Source: an uncultured Flavobacteriales bacterium
Lineage (GTDB): Bacteria; Bacteroidota; Bacteroidia; Flavobacteriales_G; Salibacteraceae
DNA: 64,000 nucleotides
Direction: 5' to 3'
Assembly: GCA_943788725.1 (NCBI GenBank)
Contig: CALSRJ010000003.1
Coordinates: 124,001-188,000, forward strand
The notes beneath the pieces are model-generated. The model saw only the letters and a program-made list of their open reading frames with translations. It had not been told where the DNA came from and did not search any database. Both the position numbers and the translations under genes were made by a program. Shown in pieces: positions 58,368 through 64,000 of this stretch. Numbering within the stretch: the first letter of the stretch is position 1; each line of letters starts with the position of its first letter.

Positions 58368-59654
58368 ATGTCAGATTTCGCAGAATTGCATTACAACGGA
58401 GAAGTAATTAAACTTCCCGTCATCGTAGGGACAGAGGATGAAAAGGCTCTGGATATAAGTAAGTTAAGAGGGCAGTCTGGCCTGATTACGATTGATCCAG
58501 GTTACAAGAATACGGGCTCGACAAAGAGCGCGATTACTTTTCTCGATGGCGAAAAAGGCATCTTGCGGTACCGTGGCTATCCAATCGAGCAATTGGCTGA
58601 AAAGTCATCATTCCTTGAGGTGGCATACCTTATCATTTATGGTGAGCTTCCATTAAAGGAAGATTTGGCGACGTGGGAAAAGGATATCACTTATCATACA
58701 TTAATCCATGAGGATTTTAAAACCTTATTGGAGGGCTTTCCTTCGAATGCACACCCAATGGGAGTGTTGTCGTCTTTGGTAACATCCTTAACCGCGTTCT
58801 ATCCAGAATCGTTGGATCCTGTTCGTTCGGCGGACGAGGTCCGAATGAACATTGTTCGCCTCCTTGCGAAACTTCCAACCTTGGCTGCATGGGCCTATAA
58901 GAATGAAATCGGTCAACCACTTGTCTATCCCCATAACTCTTTAGACTACAGCGGAAACTTCTTGCGAATGATGTTCGCCACTCCTGCCGAAGACTTCAGA
59001 GCTGACCTTGTGGTTGCGAACGCCTTGAATAAACTGCTGATTCTCCATGCTGAGCACGAGCAGAACTGCTCTACTTCAACTGTTCGTATTGTAGGTTCAT
59101 CACACGCTAGTTTGTACGCTTCGGTGTCTGCAGGCATTAATGCACTGTGGGGCCCACTTCACGGTGGAGCGAACCAAGCAGTCATCGAAATGCTAGAAGC
59201 CATTAAGGCGGATGGTGGAGATACCGCCAAGTATTTAGCGAAAGCCAAGGATAAAGATGATCCTTTCCGATTGATGGGCTTTGGTCACCGCGTGTACAAG
59301 AACTTTGATCCACGAGCAAGAATCATCAAGAAAGCTGCAGACGACGTCCTCAGCAAATTAGGCGTGAATGATCCAATATTGGAAATTGCTAAGCATCTTG
59401 AGGAAGCTGCGTTGAATGACCCGTACTTCGTGGAGAGAAAGCTCTATCCAAACGTTGATTTCTATTCAGGAATCATCTACAGAGCATTGGGCATCCCTAC
59501 CAACATGTTCACCGTAATGTTCGCATTGGGTCGACTCCCTGGTTGGATCGGCCAATGGAAGGAAATGAGAGAGAATGATGAACCGATTGGTCGACCTCGT
59601 CAGGTCTATACTGGTGAGAATGAGCGTGATTATGTCGACCTCGACAAGCGATAG
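58368..59654 (+). CDS. gltA: Citrate synthase (type II, GltA-like)
   Basis: 428 residues. Catalytic His residues are in LWGPLHGGANQAV and LMGFGHRVYKNFDPRA, with the catalytic Asp downstream in LYPNVDFYSGI. N-terminal extension (FAELHYNGEVIKLPVIVGTE) is that of the Gram-negative hexameric form regulated by NADH. First step of the TCA cycle. Confidence 0.96.
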   Translation: MSDFAELHYNGEVIKLPVIVGTEDEKALDISKLRGQSGLITIDPGYKNTGSTKSAITFLDGEKGILRYRGYPIEQLAEKSSFLEVAYLIIYGELPLKEDLATWEKDITYHTLIHEDFKTLLEGFPSNAHPMGVLSSLVTSLTAFYPESLDPVRSADEVRMNIVRLLAKLPTLAAWAYKNEIGQPLVYPHNSLDYSGNFLRMMFATPAEDFRADLVVANALNKLLILHAEHEQNCSTSTVRIVGSSHASLYASVSAGINALWGPLHGGANQAVIEMLEAIKADGGDTAKYLAKAKDKDDPFRLMGFGHRVYKNFDPRARIIKKAADDVLSKLGVNDPILEIAKHLEEAALNDPYFVERKLYPNVDFYSGIIYRALGIPTNMFTVMFALGRLPGWIGQWKEMRENDEPIGRPRQVYTGENERDYVDLDKR

Positions 59655-59688
59655 CTAAAACCTATTGACGGGTTTTCTCGTATATCAG

Positions 59689-59719
59689 TGCTCCGACAAT
59701 CGTTCGGAGCATTTTTTTT
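59689..59719 (+). terminator. Intrinsic terminator after gltA, ending 3 bases before the next start codon
   Basis: TGCTCCGA and TCGGAGCA form a perfect 8-base stem with a 7-base loop, followed by eight T. The next gene starts at 59723, so the hairpin must also lie in or next to its leader. Confidence 0.85.
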
Positions 59720-59722
59720 GCA

Positions 59723-62644
59723 ATGAATCGCACACTCGCACTTCTGATAGTGTTGTTTTCTTCCATTGGGCTGCAAGCGCAGATCATTTGGTATGAAGAT
59801 TTTAACCTTCCTAATTTCACAACCGTTGACAACGGGAGTACCGCGTGGACGATTGACCTTTCCTATGATTGCTCGGGTTCTGTAACCGGGTATTACTACG
59901 TTTTAGGAGGTCAATTCCAAAGCTATGACACCGACTGCGATGCCCGCTGGATAAGCGAGTGGATCGATGTAAGCGCATATCCATCAGTGGATGTATACGG
60001 TGTCCTCGATGGAGTAGGAGGCATGGAAACCAGTGGCACGTGCGCTGATTCCCTTAAAATCGGCATTCGAGTGGATGGAGGTTCAACGATCAACTGGCTG
60101 GATGTATACGCAGGTACTACTGTACAAAACTCAGTCTCGTGCGGTGGAGCAGCCGTTGGCGCCGATAGTATTCAAATTGTTATCCAAGAAAGGAGTACCG
60201 GAGGTGATGAGATTCATTACTTCGATGATGTTACGGTTTCTGTTTCGAATGACTTGCCGACAGGTGGAGGCGATACGCTTTTCTCAAGGCAGGATGGTGA
60301 TTGGGGCCAAACCGCTACTTGGTCTACAACAGTGGGTGGTTCTTCCTGCAGTTGCACACCAGACTCCAACAGTATTGTTTACATCTTATGTGGAGACGTG
60401 GTGCTGATTGACAACGACGAATGGGCAAGGGAAGTGCATGTTGAGTTTGGCGGAAGGGTTCAATGGGACAGTGATGACGATGAATTGCACATCTCTAGCA
60501 ATGGAACCGTCGAGCTTGCAGTGGGCAGCTACATGTGGGAAAATGGCCGTACTTCTGCCTTCCTTGAGTTCGAGGGGTCGGGAACCAATCATTTAAAAGT
60601 TTATAGCGAGGATACAGGACTTGAGATTGATCAAATACGCGTGAACCACGCATGCGCGTTGATCATTGAGGGCAACGGTCGAATCGATGTTGAGGATGAC
60701 TTTGAGTTGACTGTGGATAACGTTACGGTGATCAACAATTTCACAAATCAACTTTATGTTGCAGATGATTTGGATGTTTTGGCGGCGAACTGCACTTGGG
60801 TCAACGATTCGGGTGAGTTGTATTTGGATGGTACATTCGAAGTTCTAGATCAAAACTTCACCATGATCAACAGGGATACGGTCTTTGTTGATTTGGACAT
60901 TCACGGTGACAATGCCGACAACGGGCAGATTACCAATTATGGGCAGATCTGGGTAGACGGTGATGACATTGAGTTGAGCTATAATTCTGATAATTTCAGG
61001 ATCGATAATTACGGATATTTTGAGATCGTAGATGATTTGAAAGAGTCAGGAACTGGGGCAGTAGCCTGTGAATTCCATAATCGAAACGGTGGACATCTGT
61101 ACCTAGGACATGATGATGTCGAACAAGATTGGGAAATATGGGCTAGTTACGATTCAAATACGGTAGAGTACTACCGATCGGGTAGTCAGTTGTACATATT
61201 CACTCCTCAGGACGCGTATTGGAATCTTTCCTTAACTGGTTCGGGTACAAAGCAAGCAAGAGCTAACCTCGATATCAATGGATCAGTGAGTATTGAGGGA
61301 ACTGCTGCTTTTGATGTGAATACGAGTAATGCGAACCTCACAGTAGCGAAGAATTGGAAGGTAACGAGCGGAACAGGAACTCCATTTGATTATGGGACAG
61401 AAACAGTAACATTCGATGGATCCGGCCGTCAATGGATAAATTCAATTGGAGGAGCGCCGTTCTACAACGTCACATTGAACAAGTCTGCAGACTCATTAGT
61501 GCTGCAATGTGACATGACCATAGTTTCCGCTGGGAATATGACATTCACTGGCGGATACGTGAGTTCAAATTCGACCAATCGGTTGATTTTCCCTGATAAT
61601 GCTACTGCGACTGGAGGGAGCGATGCCAGTTTTGTTGACGGTCTTGTAGAAAAGAATGGAAATGATGCCTTCACTTTTCCTGTAGGGGATGTCGCAAATT
61701 ATCAACCAATCAGCATTTCCGCACCATCAAATACGGGCGATCAGTTTACAGCTGTTTATCGCTTTGCGGATCCTAGATCCTTCTGGGATGAGACCTCCTT
61801 AGGGACAGATATACACCACGTTAGTACCGAAGAGTATTGGATCTTGAATCGCACGGCTGGAACTTCAGCTGTGAATGTGACCATTGGTTGGAATGCTAAT
61901 TCAGGAGGAGTTCAGACACCTGACAGCTTAGTAGTAGCGCGTTGGGACGGAGCTCAATGGGCCAATGAAGGCAATGGCGGTACCACCGGTGATGCTTCTT
62001 CTGGCACTTTGGTCACAGGTGCACCGTTCGCATCCTTTAGCCCTTTCACTTTGGCGAGTGTAGGGTTTGGATTCACGGGTAATACGCTTCCTGTGGAGTT
62101 GGTTAGTTTTGAGGCAGTTAGAATGGATGAGGATGTGTTAATCTCGTGGTCTACTGAGACAGAAATTGATAACGAGCGCTTCCATGTAATGAGAAGTTCG
62201 GACGGCGAAACTTGGCAGGAGGTGGGTATGCTCCAGGGAGCCGGCAACTCATCTGTTAGGAGGGACTATGTATATGTGGATATCGACGCACCTCGAATGG
62301 GTCTTAATTATCGATTGAAGCAGGTCGATTACAATGGCACTTCCTCATTTTCTGAGATCGAGTATGTACCCTTCATGGGTTCCACCGAATTAAATGTTTC
62401 CTTTTTCCCTAATCCTGTGCGATCGGGCGATATTCTTCACTTACAGGCAGGAAGGGATATGAAAGGAACTGCTGAAATATCCTTGATCGATCTCACCGGT
62501 CGAGTAGTCTTCCGTGATCAAATCAGATTCGTCGAGAATGGAATCGTTTCTCTGCCGATCCAAAATCGAATAGCTCCTGGACACTACACCTTGTCAATCA
62601 AACAAGGTGTGCGTGATGTTTTCTCTAGATTGGTGGTCCATTGA
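59723..62644 (+). CDS. T9SS-exported large secreted protein
   Basis: 973 residues. Signal peptide MNRTLALLIVLFSSIGLQAQ fixes the start. An N-terminal beta domain (about 22-185), a long Asp/Asn-rich beta-solenoid-like region (about 190-620) with repeated V-x-x-D/N-N units, then a region (about 640-760) with FPVGD, a fibronectin-like domain starting LPVELVSFEAVRMDEDVLISWSTETE (about 790-870) and a T9SS type A sorting domain (FFPNPVRSGDILHLQ to the end). The LPVELVSF module just before the sorting domain is common in Bacteroidota cargo. Substrate or function unknown. A hairpin terminator abuts the start codon. Not related at DNA level to paralogs A to D. Confidence 0.88.
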   Translation: MNRTLALLIVLFSSIGLQAQIIWYEDFNLPNFTTVDNGSTAWTIDLSYDCSGSVTGYYYVLGGQFQSYDTDCDARWISEWIDVSAYPSVDVYGVLDGVGGMETSGTCADSLKIGIRVDGGSTINWLDVYAGTTVQNSVSCGGAAVGADSIQIVIQERSTGGDEIHYFDDVTVSVSNDLPTGGGDTLFSRQDGDWGQTATWSTTVGGSSCSCTPDSNSIVYILCGDVVLIDNDEWAREVHVEFGGRVQWDSDDDELHISSNGTVELAVGSYMWENGRTSAFLEFEGSGTNHLKVYSEDTGLEIDQIRVNHACALIIEGNGRIDVEDDFELTVDNVTVINNFTNQLYVADDLDVLAANCTWVNDSGELYLDGTFEVLDQNFTMINRDTVFVDLDIHGDNADNGQITNYGQIWVDGDDIELSYNSDNFRIDNYGYFEIVDDLKESGTGAVACEFHNRNGGHLYLGHDDVEQDWEIWASYDSNTVEYYRSGSQLYIFTPQDAYWNLSLTGSGTKQARANLDINGSVSIEGTAAFDVNTSNANLTVAKNWKVTSGTGTPFDYGTETVTFDGSGRQWINSIGGAPFYNVTLNKSADSLVLQCDMTIVSAGNMTFTGGYVSSNSTNRLIFPDNATATGGSDASFVDGLVEKNGNDAFTFPVGDVANYQPISISAPSNTGDQFTAVYRFADPRSFWDETSLGTDIHHVSTEEYWILNRTAGTSAVNVTIGWNANSGGVQTPDSLVVARWDGAQWANEGNGGTTGDASSGTLVTGAPFASFSPFTLASVGFGFTGNTLPVELVSFEAVRMDEDVLISWSTETEIDNERFHVMRSSDGETWQEVGMLQGAGNSSVRRDYVYVDIDAPRMGLNYRLKQVDYNGTSSFSEIEYVPFMGSTELNVSFFPNPVRSGDILHLQAGRDMKGTAEISLIDLTGRVVFRDQIRFVENGIVSLPIQNRIAPGHYTLSIKQGVRDVFSRLVVH

Positions 62645-62675
62645 TCCAAGCACATTTCTCAAATAACTAGAAATG

Positions 62676-62710
62676 AAAAAGGCCTCACCGCGGTGAAGCC
62701 TTTCTAATTT
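62676..62710. terminator. Terminator between convergent genes, may act in both directions
   Basis: AAAGGCCTCACC and GGTGAAGCCTTT pair with one mismatch around a 2-base centre, with A-rich and T-rich flanks. It serves the genes ending at 62644 and 62728. Confidence 0.75.
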
Positions 62711-62727
62711 TTATAGCATTCCTGCTA

Positions 62728-63525
62728 TTAAGCGACAACCGCCTTGTTAGTCAGTTCCTTGATCTTATCGCCCTCTTCAGCTGCAAGTTCGGCATCTACA
62801 AGAATGCGTCCACTGTGCTCGTCGGTAATGATCTTTTTGCGTGCTGCAATGTCCAGCTGACGTTGTGGGGGAATTTTGATGAAGGATCCTCCTGAAGATC
62901 CGCGCTCTACTGGAACAACGGCAAGACCGTTCTTTACGCTGCCACGAATACGTTTGTAGGCGCTGAGCAAGCGCTCTTCAATGCTGTCAGCAGCTTCTTC
63001 AGATGCTTTCACCAATGCTTTTTCTTCTTTCTCCGTCTCCTTGACAATGCTGTCGAGTTCCTTCTTCTTGTGATCGAGGTCCTTCTTTCTTTCGTTGAGA
63101 CCTTCCTCCGCAGTAGTCATAACCTCTTTCTTCTGCACAATCAGTGCTTCGAATTCCTTCATGCGCTTCTCAGAAAGCTGAATTTCCAGGGTCTGGTATT
63201 CAATTTCCTTAGAAATAGAATCAAACTCACGGTTATTACGAACGTTCTTCTGCTGCTCCTCGTACTTCTTGATCATATCGCTAGACTCGATGATCGCATT
63301 CTTGCGATCTGAAACCTTGTGCTCTAAATCTTCAAGTTCCGTTTGAAGGTTGTTTGACCTTGTTTGGAGTCCTTCAATCTCGTCCTGAAGGTCCTCCACC
63401 TCTAGTGGAAGTTCACCTCGAACGGTTCGAATCTTGTCGATTGCTGCATCTATCAACTGCAGGCGATAGAGCGCCCTCAGCTTTTCTTCAACCGTGTTCT
63501 CCTTAGCGCTTTTCTTCTTAGCCAT
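62728..63525 (-). CDS. Coiled-coil protein of the C4 zinc-ribbon family, cysteines lost
   Basis: 265 residues. Residues about 15-190 form a long charged coiled coil. The C-terminal module RNGLAVVPVERG...CGGC...CEHCGRILVD of this family reads here KNGLAVVPVERGSSGGSFIKIPPQRQ and DEHSGRILVD: the four zinc cysteines are Ser211, Ser214, Asp235 and Ser238. The whole protein has no Cys. It should therefore not bind zinc. Family members such as HP0958/CdsZ act as RNA- or nucleic-acid-associated adaptors, but this is not established here. It follows the NIF3 gene by 3 bases, a common pairing. Confidence 0.88.
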   Translation of the reverse strand: MAKKKSAKENTVEEKLRALYRLQLIDAAIDKIRTVRGELPLEVEDLQDEIEGLQTRSNNLQTELEDLEHKVSDRKNAIIESSDMIKKYEEQQKNVRNNREFDSISKEIEYQTLEIQLSEKRMKEFEALIVQKKEVMTTAEEGLNERKKDLDHKKKELDSIVKETEKEEKALVKASEEAADSIEERLLSAYKRIRGSVKNGLAVVPVERGSSGGSFIKIPPQRQLDIAARKKIITDEHSGRILVDAELAAEEGDKIKELTNKAVVA

Positions 63526-63528
63526 ATA

Positions 63529-64000
63529 TCATGAAATGTAGTAATGAACAGGATTGGTTCCTGCCTCTGATAAAAGGACGGCAAATGTAGGAATTTTTTC
63601 CTCTAGATATTCCTTAATAAGTTCAGGTGTAAATTGCTCACTTTCAAAGTGTCCGATGTCCATGATGACCACCTTTTGCTCGGCATCAAAGAACTCGTGG
63701 TACTTGAAGTCAGCCGTGATGAATACATCTGCTTTCCGCGCCATTGCATTTGGTAAAAGGAAGCGACCTGCACCTCCGCAAAACGCTACGGTTTTTACTG
63801 ACTTATTCAACAAAGTCGTATGTCGGATTACCTTTAGGTTAAAGCGGGAAGAGACGTGTTCAAAAAAACACTTTTCTGAAAGGGGAGTGTTTAAGCTACC
63901 GATCATTCCACTGCCCAAGCGTGGATGCTCATTTTGCAATGCGACGAGATCGTAGGCGACTTCCTCATAAGGATGAGCCGCCAAGAGTGCCTTCACAACG
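63529..64000 (-). CDS. NIF3 family protein (GTP cyclohydrolase I type 2-like), C-terminal part
   Basis: 157 residues visible; the frame continues past the window edge, so the GTG at 63996 is not the real start. Metal-site motifs of the family are present: AAHPYEEVAYD, GGAGRFLL, ADVFITADFKYHEFFDA and DIGHFESE. NIF3 proteins form hexameric toroids with two metals per site; the biological role is unclear. The downstream coiled-coil gene is 3 bases away and probably co-transcribed. Confidence 0.92.
   Translation of the reverse strand, partial: VVKALLAAHPYEEVAYDLVALQNEHPRLGSGMIGSLNTPLSEKCFFEHVSSRFNLKVIRHTTLLNKSVKTVAFCGGAGRFLLPNAMARKADVFITADFKYHEFFDAEQKVVIMDIGHFESEQFTPELIKEYLEEKIPTFAVLLSEAGTNPVHYYIS

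Overview
The window looks like chromosome of a member of the Bacteroidota, most likely Flavobacteriales. The evidence is: secreted proteins with signal peptides and C-terminal type IX secretion (T9SS) sorting domains; TTG-N18 to 21-TAnnTTTG promoters; starts mostly without Shine-Dalgarno sequences; a DUF4290 gene next to murA; a str-S10-spc-alpha ribosomal run with no tuf and no adk; and Cys-free forms of S14, L36 and S4. I cannot name a genus from the sequence alone. No tRNA, rRNA, CRISPR array, insertion sequence or prophage was recognised, and no gap between genes exceeds about 300 bases.

Layout. (1) 1-8.5 kb is housekeeping: a partial lipoprotein, a CpsB-type phosphatase, a fabD-folE-queD unit, hldD, a MerR regulator with an M23 peptidase, alaS (one apparent -1 frameshift) and a small membrane protein. 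(2) 8.65-27.4 kb is the accessory region: five consecutive minus-strand genes for large T9SS-exported proteins. Four (A 8707-12906, B 13177-17373, C 19506-22946, D 23120-27319) share one chassis of CARDB-like domain, Tyr/Asn/Gly-rich parallel beta-helix, PKD/Ig-like region and sorting domain. The fifth (17648-19375) has only a related adhesin-like build. The DNA of A, B and D is nearly identical over kilobases, and the identity is patchy and mosaic. C carries two compensating frameshifts. (3) 27.5-37.6 kb is a minus-strand run: pcrA, DUF4290, murA, a TlpA-like thioredoxin, grpE, dnaJ, an ABC exporter pair and an unusual NtrC-type response regulator. (4) 37.8-55.8 kb is the ribosomal super-operon from rpsL to rplQ, including fusA, secY, map, infA, a short rpmJ and rpoA. 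(5) 55.8-64 kb holds carA, eno, gltA, another T9SS protein, a coiled-coil protein of the C4 zinc-ribbon family that has no cysteines, and the 3' part of a NIF3-family gene.

How the genes fit together. The conserved blocks provide translation, protein export (SecY), folding (GrpE/DnaJ), envelope building (MurA, HldD, FabD, M23 peptidase) and central metabolism. SecY and signal peptidase would carry the large surface proteins across the inner membrane. The T9SS, whose genes are not in this window, would take them across the outer membrane and fix them at the cell surface.

Most worth a second look: the mosaic T9SS beta-helix cluster, which looks like an adhesin family shaped by gene conversion and domain swapping; the response regulator with GAFTSA in place of GAFTGA and no DNA-binding domain; MurA with Asp at the fosfomycin-target position; and a run of proteins that have lost zinc-binding cysteines (DnaJ half site, Cys-free C4-ribbon protein, S14, L36, S4). 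The three apparent single-base indels (alaS once, gene C twice) may be sequencing errors and need reads to settle.
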